In this document: piece after piece, positions 24,741 to 42,400 of the stretch
How the letters are laid out: the number at the start of each line of letters is the position of its first letter
Position numbering within the stretch: the stretch's first letter is position 1
DNA from: Thunnus maccoyii
Lineage: Eukaryota > Chordata > Actinopteri > Scombriformes > Scombridae
Direction of reading: 5' to 3'
Assembly (NCBI RefSeq): GCF_910596095.1
Contig: NC_056536.1
Location: 19,095,791-19,159,790 of the forward strand
Length of the DNA stretch: 64,000 nt
Translations under genes and position numbers: made by a program
Notes under the pieces: model-generated
The model's database searches: none
Told to the model about the DNA's origin: nothing
What the model saw: only the letters and a program-made list of their open reading frames with translations

Positions 24741-25840
24741 GCATTCAGGTGCTCCTCGGATGGTCCCATTTCCTGAGTTTGGAGGTCGTTTTTCCGACTT
24801 TGGTGTATTCATGAGTTTTTATGTCGTAATATGGAAAAAACATGGATGCTACAAAGAAGATGTGTTGTTTTTTGTCCCAGACTTGTTGCTGCACCAGTAC
24901 ATTCCTTAGAACTACTAAAATATTGCTTTACGTGACTTGTTATCAGGGTTAATGCTAATAAATGACTTTTCTAACTTATCTAGGTCACTCTACGTGGAGA
25001 GCAACTAATGGTTACAACCTAATACCATATTACAAATCACATGTGAGCAAAAAATTGATATGCAATACATGAATTAGTAAAATGTTTCTTGCCATCATGC
25101 AAACATTTACTTTCATCCGCCATGTTTCTGCATATATGATGTCTGAACTTTCGGCAAGTCGTCTGCCAAAATCTTTTTGGACTTTCTGAGTTGTTGTTCC
25201 AACTTGAGGGGGCCTTCCATAGACAGTAAAAAAAATAATGGATGTAGTTACCGTGATGTCACCCATTGGTTTGTGGACTCCCAGTTTGAAGCCTTGAGTT
25301 TGGCATTTTGACCATTTCCATCTTGTTTTTTGGAGCCAGAAGTGATGAAAAGTGACCATATTTGGACAAGAACATGGAGCTGGGGAGGAGCTCCCAGGGT
25401 CCAACTACAGCACCTCATGCACCGCAATGGTAGCGACTTGTCAATCACAAGGTAGCCACGCCCTACAGCATACCCTGCTTCATCGTCTATTTTAGTCTAA
25501 ATGGGACCATAATTTACAAAGTGAACATGATCCTGTATTGAAGAAGACTTGGAACTAGCAATCGAGACCTTAAACTCACTAAAAAAGTGCTTACTGGGGT
25601 AATAAATCAAGTGAGAGAAGTTGGTAATTTTCTGATAGACTTCTATACAAACAAACTTCTTTTCGGAGTTAGTGGAGCCGCCTCATGCTGTCCATTAGAG
25701 AGAATGCAGGTGTATGGCACTTCTGCACTGGTTTCTATGACTTTTCAGACTCGGAGCTACCCGCATGAGGCGTTCACGTGAATTTTCCCAGATGGGAACT
25801 CATTTTTCCGATTATTCCGACATTACATGAATAACACATT
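24741..25840. repeat. Composite teleost dispersed repeat, possible non-autonomous DNA element
   Basis: The ends share imperfect inverted similarity: ATTCAGGTGCTCCTCGGA on the left and, reverse-complemented, ATTCATGTAATGTCGGAA on the right, both followed by a GAGTT block. The centre (about 25215-25790) contains GTGATGTCACCCATTGGTTT and CTTCTATACAAACAAACTTC, phrases I associate with a widely dispersed teleost repeat. Open frames inside it do not resemble proteins. Confidence 0.45.
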
Positions 25841-26019
25841 ACGCCTATGCTTTTATTTTGTAGAACAATCTCCTGCGCAACGCCCAACAGGAAGCAGAGG
25901 ACAAAAAACCTTTTAACGCCCCCTAGTATTTGGGCTATTTTAGACTGTGCTGATGTACAATTGTTGAAACATCAGAGTGTGGTGTTTTGTGGTTAAGCAC
26001 AGTAAGACATATTTTGACG

Positions 26020-26097
26020 AGACACAAGTTACAACCGCCGCGCTCGCGCTGGTCCTGTCAGTCAGCTGCGGGGTGGGTGGGGTCACAAAGAGCCAAG
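26020..26097 (+). promoter_or_regulatory. CAPZA1 CpG-rich promoter and 5' UTR
   Basis: A short CpG-rich patch (CCGCCGCGCTCGCGC) immediately precedes the CAPZA1 ATG at 26098 (AAGATGG context). No TATA box is visible, as expected for a housekeeping actin regulator. Confidence 0.55.
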
Positions 26098-29684
<3,587 letters not shown>

Positions 29685-31120
29685 TGGAAGGTCAGGGACT
29701 GACCAGGGAGATGCACACTCCACTGGGCCCACAACCCACCTATACATGCGCAAGGACTTACCAAAGCAAAACTATATCAGTATGGGGCAAGGAATTAATA
29801 TTAAAAAAAAAGAAAAAAAAAGAAGCAAAACTGAAGATTTGCAGACTGCTAGGCACAGGTATCTGTCTGCTCTAAGGAAGCTGTGGTTATGAAGATAATC
29901 ATGGTTTGGAGGAAGTGGTTACTTCTGAATGTGTTGTGAAAGAGTTGTGTTGGGTCAGTGTGCAGGGCTGTGCTCAGGACTGCTACATTGAAGAAGTAAA
30001 TCTTTCTTCGGCCATCCAAGAAATTACAGACCTTCATAAATTCAGATGTCAGAAGTTAAAATAACATTTTTTTTCTTTATCAAATTGATGCAACAAACTG
30101 TGATCATTATGTCAAAGTGGTGATCCCAGCACACAGGGACAGGAACCAGGACCGCACAAGGCAGCTGATGAGAGAAATTAAGCACACCGTTATATATCAG
30201 GGTTTGATTTTTGAACAGGGAGGTATGAATTTTGTGAACGTTTTTGTTTCATTAGAGGTCGTCATGTATGGTGGAATTGGAAATCAGGTGTATCGGTAAC
30301 ACTGACAGGAAAAATCAATAGCAGTCAACTGACATTTTAACTTGTCCCAACCTTATAGTATTACATAACTTAGATGGAATGCAGTTATATTATGATAATT
30401 AAATTGATAGTTTTTGCAGCTGTTAACATTTAGCAGTAGCATGATCCTTAGCATAGCTCTGTTCCTGCACTGTAGACCTGTATGTTTGTCTGTGTCTGTC
30501 AGGGCTGAGGAAATGTTTGTTTTTTTTTTGTTTGTGCTCCCCAGATGTATGTGTATCCACCCATGCAAGCTATGATGACTGAAATAAGATAAAGCGACTA
30601 TTACGCTTCTGTATCTACAGTAAAATACATTCTGTTCTCTTTGGCATCACCACCTCCATTGCTGTACAGCTTTTCCTTGTGAAAGGAAACATACTCATAT
30701 TAACCAAGATTTATTTGCCAAAATCTCTTTCCTATGGTAAAGAACTCCATCCTCCAACCCATGTATGCAAATTTCTATTTTAATACGTTGGTTTATGTTG
30801 GAGTCTTAGAATATTGCACTCTTAACTGTAACAATATGTGTATTGGTCAATGCCAAGTGAACGCAAAGCAGTCGCCATGTAAGGCAAGATCGTATATATA
30901 TATATATATATGTTACATGACTTCTGCAAGGCCACATCATACTGTCTGTGTTACATTACGTCTAAGCAGGCTGACTTTGGATCAGTTACTTGTTAGCTAT
31001 ACTATGTGCTGTGTTCAACCCTCACACTAAACTACAACTGTGTGCCGATCAGTTATACTGTAAAGTTCAAGACTGTACTGCCCCATTCTGTTGTACGAAT
31101 AAATGGACTGAACATCTTGG
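29685..31120 (+). other. CAPZA1 3' UTR
   Basis: This is non-coding sequence after the CAPZA1 stop. A plus-strand AATAAA at 31099-31104 is the most likely end of the transcript. It includes a poly-A/AAAG stretch (29803-29822) and a short TA tract (30895-30911). The short frames in it do not resemble known proteins. Confidence 0.5.
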
Positions 31121-32435
31121 CTAGATTGCTATTTTCATTTCATGCTGTCACATGGCCTAAAAGTCAAGATTCAGAGGATCACCTGTGGAAACTTTTAATA
31201 GAAAAGCTTTGACACACTGTAAGTTTTAAGGCTTGGGCAGTTTATTTAAAATAGCACTGGATGTTGCAGGTGTTCATGATATGAATATGTGAGGGAATCG
31301 CCCCTCACAGACAAACAGTAGTGTATAAATCAACTTATTTCAATTGATTGACTAAAATATGAATTACTTTCATTTCTTTCTCAGTTTTGAAGCCAGGTAA
31401 TTAGTCATCATTGAAAACAAAGAATCTGTTTAACACCTGTTAAGACGAGACACAGTACTATGTCAATTATTTGACAGATCTACAAACAGCAGTTACAGTA
31501 GCAAGAATCAAACATTTAGTCCCCATTATGTTCATGGACGGAATATCCCAAAGAGTTATGACATAAACATGACACATGGTCCATCTTGGTTTGGATGAAG
31601 CAGAAATTAACTGTCCCTGAATAAAAAATAAAATTGTAGACATACAATATTTTACAGTAATGTAGTGCAAAGTGTGCTCTCCCTTTTCAAGAACAAGATT
31701 CAGTGTACTCATGACAAGTGTAGTAGAAAAAAACAACACACATGCAAAAGCTGTGCATTTATAGACTTAAAAGAGAATCAAATGTGAATTCTTTAATCTA
31801 TTTACAGTATAATATTGTTAAACTACCTAAGAAGGAATTAGAAAAACATTTAAACTACTCACTATTTCATTGTGGATTGGTGTCAGCTACACATTTGCTA
31901 TGCTCTACTTTCATTATTTTCCTTATACTAAGTACATGGTTTTGAATCAGACTTAAGTTGTCTTTATTGCTCCTGACAGGACTCTCAGATTAAGCATTCA
32001 GAGGAAAGGAAAGGAGTGTTCTACTATGAAATCTTCATGTTATCATCTTAATGTTTCTTTTTCAAAACAAACAGATCTTTAGCTTGGTCTCTATAAAAAA
32101 ATGTTTCTCAACACCCTTTACATAAGGTTGAAGCGGAAAACAGATAAATAGTTTCCTTCTAAAATTTCAAACTTTTTATATAAAGGAATAAAGACAGCAA
32201 ACTTAATAGAAGTTCTCTAGTTCTTTTCCGATTGTTTCTCAGGTTGTGGTGTAGAGGTAGGATTTGACAAACTCTTAAATGCATCTGTTTGAAACAGGCT
32301 AGCTTTGAAGTGTTTAGTTGGATCCTATACCACTGATAATGAGTGCTATGATGTGGGTTTAAGAGCTAGTAAATGAATATTACAGTAGCTGTTGATTTAG
32401 ACCTGACTGATTTATCAGTTTGTATGTCCTGGCTG
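31121..32435 (-). other. CTTNBP2NL 3' UTR and convergent intergenic gap
   Basis: AT-rich non-coding sequence between two convergent genes. Minus-strand AATAAA signals at 31963-31968 and 31241-31246 could end CTTNBP2NL. If the second is used, the transcript would finish within about 150 bp of the CAPZA1 end. Confidence 0.45.
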
Positions 32436-35400
32436 TTAGCTGCTAGAAGATAAAACCAGGTCTGGCTCCTTGGCTCCCTCCTGGCCACTCTGCCCACAGT
32501 TCCCTGTCAGCTCTGGGAAGAGGCTGGTCCGTGCAGTGTGACTTGGGGAGCCTGGAGTCGGACTCATGCCTGGCCTCTTGGGAGGGATCGGAGGAGGATG
32601 GGTCTTCTCTGAGCGAGGAGTCAAGGGGGAGCGGATGCCCGGAGATAGAGGCCCTGAAGAAGGCGACCTCCCCCCAGTAGGAGACACTGCTATATTGCGG
32701 TAGTCTGTACCAAACGGAGAGCTGCTGATTGGCGCAAGCTTGACACCAGCCTGTTGACTGGTGAACCGGGACAGCACCTGTGTTACCGTGTTGCGGGCCA
32801 GCTGCTTAGCTGTGCTGTTCTCTGGTGGAGGAGGGATGGAAGAGGTGGTGGGTGAGAGGTCCCTGGGGGAAAGAGGGCCGCCCTGATGTTGCTGCTCCAG
32901 CTCAGCCTGGGTCTGGAACTTGTGCCTGGCGGCCTGGAATCGCTGGTTGACTCCAGCCTGGTAGGAGGACTGATGGAACCCTGGGCTGCCGAGACGTTTT
33001 GCCAGAACAGGTGAGGAAATGGGGGAAGAGGAGAGGGAAGAGGAGGCTGTGCTGGAGGGAGAGGGAGGATGAGGGTGAGGATGGAGAGGAGAATGCAAAG
33101 CTGTTCCTCCCCCATTTTCCACCACCCCTATATTTTCTGCTCCTCTCCCTTCCTGTGTCAGTTCTGTCTCTTTGAGCATGTGATGGCCATTGACCTTTGA
33201 CAGTGAGGTGGTTTTAGGAGTGGCAGTTATCTTTCCATCCGGCTCAGTCTGAACAGAGGTGGACACCACCATCATTTTGGAAGGCAACTCTTTCACATCT
33301 GCCACAGCCTCCTTTACCTCTTCTTTACATCCTCCAGTTTCAGCTAACCTCTTACTCAGCTCCCCAATTTGTCTCTCAAGCTCCCTACTCCTTTCCTCCT
33401 CTTTGCTGATCCTGTCTTTCATCTGCTCTCGTTCTGTGTGAAACTCAGCCTGCTGCCTCTCAAACATAGCCTCTAGCTGGGCTGCCCTCCTCTTTTCATC
33501 TTCAAGGATCCCCCGGAGCTTCTCCACAGTGCTGGTCTCCTCTTGGAGCAAAGCGTGGAGCTGGGAGACCTTCTGAGCCTCCTCCTGGGCCTGGCTGCTG
33601 GCTTTCTGGAGCTCCAGACTCAGAGTTGAAGAAAGCTGCTGCTGCTGGGAAAGTGACTCCTCTACCTGGCTCACCGCCTGAGCCTGTTCCTTCTCTAACC
33701 TCCGCACTGCTGCTCGCTCAACTTCCAGCTGGACAGAGAAGGTGAAAGATACAAGTCAGGCAAAGCAGTTTTTCCAAATTTGACCACAAGGAGGCAAAAG
33801 AACACTGCTTTGTTACATATGCAACACCTATACAACACAGGATGAGAAACATTCCCAGTTTTAAGGTATAATAAAATGTATATATATTTTGCACTAAACC
33901 CATTAAAACTATACTACAATTGACTTGGTAGTAACTAACAGTGTCTTTTTGCATATGTTCAAATGGACATTATTTCTTTCTATTTGGATTTGGTTTAATA
34001 GACACAAAGCTTATAAAAATTGAGCTCACTTGGACAATGGCTGACATCCTTTGTAGGATATCAATCCCTGTTTCTCTCCCAATTTTCTGGTCCCTATCCA
34101 CACTCAATACTGTCTAATAAACTACATTTAAATCAGCAGTTGTTCTTTTTTTCCCTCTTTTTTAAAGAATGATCTGCTCGCAAGGCATGTTTATTGAAAC
34201 CTCAGTTAGCCATGAGGTCATAAGAGGGTGACTGTGCTGCTTAAAAAGCTTTGATGAGTAATAGAAGGAAATGGGAGGTGATGAAATACAATCATAGTGT
34301 GTGTGATTAGTGTACAAAAAACAACAGAGGCAGGAAAGGCTGAGGAAGACTGAGAGACACTCAGGAACCCTGTCTTACATAAGGCCCCTATGCAAAGTTT
34401 GTACAGTGCCCGATGGTGTGCTCGCGGTGTGTGTGTGTGCGCGAGCTGACCTTACATTAGACATGGACATCCATTATCTCAGGTTTCCTGAGGCCATAAA
34501 GCCCCATGACTGCTGGACAACTAAACAATGGCCTCTTCCTCCTCTGTTTCCTATGAAACAGCCCTGTGCTTGTGCATAGCAGTGCCTGTGTGTGTGTGTG
34601 TGCATCTGTACTTTAACAGGCAAAGCCCTCTCCACCCTACAGAGTTACACAATGGAGCTCCACTGATGCTTTCCTGCTCAGTCGCTGGGTTTTAAATCAC
34701 AGCTACCAGTATAAAGAGCACACTGTGCAGAGAAGCAGAGGAGAGGGAAATAAGAGAAGTGGAAGTAAAAAAAAAATCTCTTCCACCTGATGTGCTCATC
34801 TATCAGCAAGTAGAACTGTGAGCACTGCTTTTGCTGAGACAAACATAAACACATAGAAATACATAAACACACAGTACGACAGCATAGCAAATACACTGTC
34901 TGCTTTTTGTGTGTCAGTCACACCTGCTGCAAGAGTTTGTCTCTTTCTGTCTGCAGCATGAAGGCGAAATCGTCACTCTGCGCGGAGTCCTGGGCACGCC
35001 GTCGTTTCTCCTCCTCTAGATCAGCTATCATCTGTCAAACGAACAGACAAATAAAACGATTAGATGACACGTCATGCAGACAGGTGTGTTGTTGCAGGAT
35101 TCGGCACATGAATTTGACATAACACCTTTTTTTTTTTCTTATAAGAGGGTTCCTAGCCCACCAGTATTGCCTCTGTGCCTCTGACTAATTCGATGGGTTG
35201 GCTGTTTAAGACTCACATGAACTCTCAGACCTTGAGCTCTGCTGTGATAAAGCTTCATATCACCCCTCTAAGCCCTGGGTGCGGCTTCTGTCTGCCTCAC
35301 CCCAAAGCCAGTTTTACAGCGGCTGAAACATGGAGACAAATACCTACACGCACATATTCACACACACACACACACACACAACAAGCCTATTGTATAAGTG

Positions 35401-36416
35401 TAAGCCCCAGTGTTACTTCCTGAGTGGCTGCAGAATTGTCCCCACACGCAATCTGAAATGCAGACGGGGTGAGTTGAGGCTGAATGTGTGAGAGTGTCTA
35501 TTCATGACTGTGTATGAGCATGCATTGACTCTTACCCTCCTGTGTCTGTTCTCAGCAGCCGCCAACTGTCCCATCATCCTCTCCTGCATCCTCTTGCAAT
35601 GAGCCATGACCAGTTTAAGCACAGCCAGAGGGTTTGGGCCCACCGCCCGGCCCTGCAGGTGTGTGTGAGTTTGGGTGAGTGTGCTTTGGCGCTCCTCTGG
35701 TTCGCTGTCTCGTTGCAGGGCCAGAAATGGATCGCTGAGGTCATACTGGCCGTAGCGCTCCTGGACAAAAGCATCTCTGTGCTGAGCCTAGAAGATACAC
35801 ACAAACAGATATTGTTTTGTTCTGTTAACTTGTACTTATATGCCAAATGATACCAAATGATGAACACATATATACATTCACATGTGTAGCTAAAACCCAG
35901 TGATAACAAGAAAAGCAGAGGTGTTAGATGTGTCCCTGTGGGCTGAACATGTTCAGTCCTGACTGAGCAGAAAAAATGAACAGTGTGTATGTCAGTGCAT
36001 GGATTTGATAGGATGAGATCTTTTTTTCAGCACAGGAAAAAAATGCATAAAGAAGATAAAATGAGGCCTCACTGCCCGTGCCAAGAAAAACATATATCAG
36101 CACAGTAACTCATCACAAACACACTGTATATAAGCACAGATACACACACTTTAGCACGTCATGCAGAAGAGACGATTGACTTGTAGTCAATGACGTTAGG
36201 GATCCGTATCACCATCAAACATAGACTGGGGAGTGTGTGTGAGTGTGTGCAGGACATCTGCGTGCAGTGATGTTATTGTCAGGGTGAGCACAAGCAGATG
36301 GTCTTTCCCCTCAACCCAAACACAAAGAGGTGAGGCGCTGCTGTCCACCCCCACCAGGGGCAGATGTTAACTCCTCCCTGGGGATGCAGGGATGAAGGAC
36401 GGGGCCATGAAATAAG

Positions 36417-36459
<43 letters not shown>

Positions 36460-39400
36460 GAGCTGTTTCTAATGAAGCAGTTCGATTATACCTCAACTAA
36501 AACAAAATAAGTGAATGAAAAGTGATTACACTAGTTAAATGGTTAAAATGAGATCCTGAGGGACAATTATCGCAGGCAGCTTAAGTGATTTCACTTTACC
36601 TCATACATTATTCAAGCTTGTTTGAGAGAAAGAGGCTGGGATGATATGAAATGAAGTGAAAGGTGATACGGCCTTGTCGACCTCGCTCCGGGTCACCCTG
36701 ATATATCATCGGTAGGTCTTATTAACTGCGTGCGGTGACTAGGTTTGAGTTCTGGAGCCATGCGGGGTCAGCTGGCGGTGCTAGTGATGTAAGCACATGT
36801 CACAGAGTTCACTCCACGTGCCTTCGGGACACCCATCGCTGTCTCCCCATGCAGTCCTCATCAGACACCCCTTTCCTCAGGCCCCCGTCATCCCCCTGCC
36901 CAAACATGCATTGCACTGCATTCCTCTGCCGGTTCATCATCATTTCTCAGAAAATGCTTCTCTCTCTCTCTCTCTACTTCTGCCTTTCTGTCAGCCTCTT
37001 TTTCTCACATGCACCACTAGAATGCAGTAGTGCAAAACCACACACACACACACTCACACACACCCTGAGGACATCAGTAAGGAGGCTGTATTTGAGGCTC
37101 TGTCTCCGGCTGAACAAAGAATGTGACCCTCAGTGAAGAGATTACAGGACTCGTACAAAGACACTGTCTCAATGCCTTCAGTCTCTTGCATTGTCTCCAT
37201 GTCTGACCCAGTAGGCTACAATGTGTGAGAGTGGGTACAAATGTGTGTGTCTCTGTTTCCCTTAGTAAGTGAATATAGATGTGTATGTGTGTGTAAGCCA
37301 CTGTGTGTATGTTTACCTGTGGCGGTGTGCATACTGTTTTTGTGCTGGGATTTGGAGTTAAGCTGTAAAGCTTCTTCATCTATCTGGAGACAGAATTGCA
37401 GCTTCCTGAGTTAAATAACTGTAATAACAGATCATTAAGGGACGGACTTAGATTGGATTGTGTGTGTGTGTGTGTGTGTGTGTTAGTGTGTAGCAGTTTT
37501 AGCCTATAGGGTCTGGTCTCTCTTGGTTTTCTCGGGATAGTTCTGATCATAATGACAGAGTGTGCTTTCCTTTATGAGAGGACACAACAAGCAAATTCCC
37601 CCTACTGCAAAGCTCTCATTTCTGCCCTACCACCGATGACAAATGCCTCCACAACTAAGCAGCAGCAAGGAATAAATGATATGCTCTCAATTTCCTTTTT
37701 GGTCCACTGTCTCATAATCATTAAATATGTTTTTGAATTTGCATCAAGCATGTAAGAATCCCTGTACAATTTCATGCAACGGTTTAGCTTCTAAAACGGG
37801 TGTACTACATTTGTCACTTTTTCAATTACAGTTTCATTCAACAGCCTGTATCCTATAATGCCTTCCTGCAGCTGTAACAAGGTGTGAAAGACAACCTGAT
37901 GCTTTTCACCTGTACCAATTCTCTGTCAGCCAGTTACCTACAGCCTCGGGGCACAATCATGCCCTTGTGTGAGCTGAAAAGAGCCAGGGAGTCTTGTTTC
38001 CTTAATAAGCCCCAGTAAAGACGGTCACACAATGAAACCAGCAGCTGGCATGTACAACATTACAGCTCTGAATGGTGTCGGGTGCATATCTCCTGTTACA
38101 AATGTACAGTTAAGCCTTTAATATGACTCCTAAATAATACTGTGATAGAAGGAAAGAGAAATGTAATTGCTATAAAAATCAGGATGAGTGGATATGCATG
38201 TGAGTATCTGTTATTTGCGTGCATCTGTGAGCATGCAGCTGGCGTACATTTGCCCTATGTGTGTGCACCATGCTGCATATGGTTCTTAGCATAACCAACT
38301 GTTTCCAAGGTAACATCTGAAGTCCAGAAGCTTTGCAGTGGGGGTTATGGGAAAAGTATGCATTCCTGGTGAATTAGTCCGCTCTTTGGTAGAACAGTTA
38401 GACACACAGAGACAATAGGACAGCAGGACTGGACCTGTCAAATATGAAAAGCCTCTTTCATGGAACTTAAACTTAAGGAGTCCCTATGCAAGTGTCTTCA
38501 CAACAAGAAGGCAATGGGATGCTCCAACTTTTGGTTATTTCAAAACAAATAAGTTGTTTTAATTCAGAATTGTGATTATTAACCTGCAGTGCATGAAAAG
38601 CACAATGCGGTGTATTTGTTTGTCTGAGAGTAGAAAATCAGATATGCTTAATATGATTCATGTTAAGCAAAGAACAAGGAGTAGAAAAGAGGACAGTAGG
38701 TCAGCTGCGGACCCTCTAGTGTTTTCCTAGATGATGACTTTTGTGATGCAGTTTTTTCTCCCGAGGAGTGGACAGATTCTGCTCTACTAAATAGTGGAGA
38801 ATGAAATGAACCACTTGTCAGCTGTGTTGAATAACAGGCCTTGGCAGGTCAGAGGTATCAATCCACTGGCAGTCAAATTTAATTTAGCAGAGTTGGTGAG
38901 GCTGCTAACTCAAACAGACACAAAGGGCCCTGACCCACTTTGTTGGTGCTGGTCAGTAGAGCTCAATGCAAAACCTACATTAGCAACAATCTGCTGGGGG
39001 AAACTCATAGCAAATGAGAAATGGTAAAATGAGAAAATATCCTCAACATTCAAATTAATCATTTAATCTCTTGTATTAAGATAAGCCCTACACACCTATT
39101 GTGCCTTAACTGCACTATGAAGTTCTCTAAGGTACTAGTTATGAAAAATCACAAGAAATAATAACATACCCAACAGTATGTTCTGTAGTTTTGTTGAAGA
39201 CTTAAAAAAGAGTTTGGTGTTTTACTCCCCTTGGGTGCTGGGGACAAATGACAAGCTAAGTAGCAAGCTAAGGACAACATATCATTAGCTACACAACACT
39301 TTGACAGGGAAGTGTCTGTAGTATTGATTTGGGAAAACCAAATAGCAAATGTAACTACTTAAAGCTGCATTCATTGATTTTTGGCCACTAGAGGGAAAAA

Positions 39401-42400
39401 AACAACAACGGTACAACAAGCTGACATGACCTGACATATTATCACCCCATAAAGTCGTTATGGACAATGTGTTAGCAAACAATTGGCTGCTTACACGTCC
39501 AGGAGACACAGGACAATTTTAGGATTTATTTAGAGGTTGCGTTTCAGGCTACATGACAAATGTAACTTCCATATTCACTTCTCTTTTAACTCTGTTTTAG
39601 TCGCTACCGAAACCTGAGAAACACAGCATACCTAGCTGAGCTTGCTAGATTTTCAACTTTCACCAGCTACATAGTCACTAATTTTGACCACAGGTTTGTG
39701 CAGAGCAATTAGCATATATCATGGAGTTTTGGGTGATCAGAGGTTTTTTTTTTGTTTTGTTTTACTGAACCAGCTGCCTTCTGACATCGGGCACAGGGTC
39801 GGTTAGCAGTGAGCAATTAGCTAAAAGAGGCTGAAAGAGAAGCTCTGTAGTGCTAGAGAGTTGGGTGATGATTCATGATGATTTTCACATTAATCATTTT
39901 AGAAAATACTGATAAGTAGAGCCTTAAGTCCTGACATCTCTTTGGATAAAAATGCACTCCCATGAACTAAGATCTCCACGATGAGAACATTTGTCCTGTG
40001 GGTCCTAAACTGACCAGCTGTACTGTTGCATAGTAGCTGGGCCTCCATCAACGGTTACTGTGAACTCACTGACATTGCACAGAATGTCCTCTGTGGTTAA
40101 TCGTTATGGGAAATGAAAAACTGGTGAATATTGGCCATTTGCATATATTTTGTATCATTTATGTCATTGCATGCTTTGTTTAAAGGGAAACAAATAAATT
40201 CAAAACTGGCAGTGAAATACTGTCCAGGAACTTCACTACAGTAAAAGCAAAAAATGGGGTTTACATTATATGTTCAAAGCAAACCATATCAGTCTTAAAA
40301 AGTCATTTAGTGGCACATTCAGACGGTTCAGAGAACACAGAAGTGTGAAATGGAATAAGACACTCAAAAATAGGCACACACACACACATTTTTGTACTAA
40401 AAAGTATTTTTTTCACAGATTTACTATAATAAGCACATAGTGGGCCCAAATGTAATAGCTAAGGTGCAAAACTGTTCCAAATTCAGCCTAACCGAATGCT
40501 ATGTTTACTTCAGTCAGATAAAGTAACAATGGTTAGTTTGCCCAGATGGTGCAGAGGAAAAGGCCCCACTAAGCGTCACAGAAACCAGCATTCAAGCCCC
40601 TGCAGCAGCTTGTCCCCTTCAAACACTATATTGGCAGTGTGGGAAGCTGGTGAGGGATGATGCCACTGTTGCAAGGTAGTGGAAAGGTAGTACACTGATT
40701 TACTCAATATTGGTTATAACATTATTTATGAGGTAAAAGTAATGTACAAACTGCGAGGGTACAAAAATAGACTTAACGGATAATTCACTTGTGTAGGGTA
40801 CCCGCCCCAGTGGCATGCTTTTGTTCTCCTAAAGAAAGAACAAAGAGAGAGAAAGAGAGATGAGATTTTAAGTGTATGCTTTCTGAAGTGTAAGCTAAGG
40901 TGTGTGCTTAAGGCTTAAGCCATATCCTCCACACCTCCCACCCACACACTAACCACAGATGGCACTGAGATAACTGGGGAGACGCCAAATAAAATAACTT
41001 CCAAGTAATGTTTAACTGCCTCAAATGTTATCATCAGTGGTTAGTGATGAATGCGGAAAGCAGGTGCTCTCACCCTTTGGACAGGCAATGCTTTTGGAAA
41101 GGCATAACACGTCATTAGGTGCAACAAGGAAGTGCTCCAGTATTTCTTGTAACTGCAGAGTCAAAAATTAAACTGCTTGGGCAATTAATTGTCCAAGCAA
41201 GTGAGTTTATTACTGTTATAGATATGACCATTTATTTTATAGTCGAGTTTATGGATTAGAGAGACTGCCATAAAAAGGCATCCTACAGAAAACATTACCC
41301 GGATGCATCCTTATTGTGAATTGTGTGTGTGATGTGCTGTATGTATGAGTGTGTATTTTGTGCAATAAGAGCAAGAAAGTTACATTAGATGCTTTGATGT
41401 CATCTGAGCAATTTCAGGTCAGGGAGCTTTACTCTCGTAGGCCTCAGGCTCAGGCTGTTGATATGAAAGCACTTCACTAACATCATAGAACAGTGTTACA
41501 TTAGGTATTATCTTATTTTTAAGGCTACCCTCTGTGTTGTTTCTGCAAAAACCTCTTTTTATATCTTATTTTTCACCTACTAGTCTTGACAACATGTCCA
41601 AATTGGGCAGTGATTTTTGTAGAGCAACAGAATATACAATCTTATCTAAACAGTACACTCTAGCCAGGCTCTATTGTTTATGGAGTTAGGAAAACACATC
41701 ACCCTGCAAAAATAGACAAAGCATTTTAGGATTACAGGATATGACATAATATGAAAAACAAAACAAGTCCTGCAGAGATTGACCGCAACATTTTAACCAC
41801 ACAAACCTGATGGGGTGGGTAAACAAAAACAGTTAAATGCATTGCCAAATAACATTAATTGTTTCCCAGCTACAGGTACTCGTGACCACAAAGCCTTTTT
41901 GTGTCAAAGTCCAAAACAAGTTGAAGCGGTCCCTTAGCGCAGATGGCACATATTCCGATGGGGTTTGTTTGAATGTTGTAAGTTTGTTTTCCACTGTGTT
42001 CACTTTTTTTTTTTTTTTTTTTAACTAAGGACAGACTCAAGAGCTCCCTCATTGAGTATTTCAAAGTGCAGGAGCTGTAGTCAAGGCTCTGGCCAACGTC
42101 TACTTTCATTTCTTTAACCAGCATTCCTTTAAGCTGAGAACTGGCTCTATTCTATTTATTACTGACAGAGAGAAAATAATAATAGCTTTACTTTCCTTAT
42201 ACAGTACATATTGACAATCATCAACTCAACAGATATGCCACTCCTGTTGGAATGCAGGACCTGTTTCTGGTGTCATGTTCTCAGGAATGTTTTCTCTGGT
42301 AAAACTGTTGCTATCTGTGTCCTTGGCGCACAAGAACAGCACAATCGAGAATCTGTAGAGACAAGCCCCGTAGGTGACGCCATTTTTATGAGTAAGCAAA

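Noticed and set aside
40543-40690. Possible tRNA-derived SINE (A-box-like TGGTGCAGAGG, B-box-like ATTCAAGCCCC)
   Set aside because: The box matches are weak and no tail or target duplication could be found.
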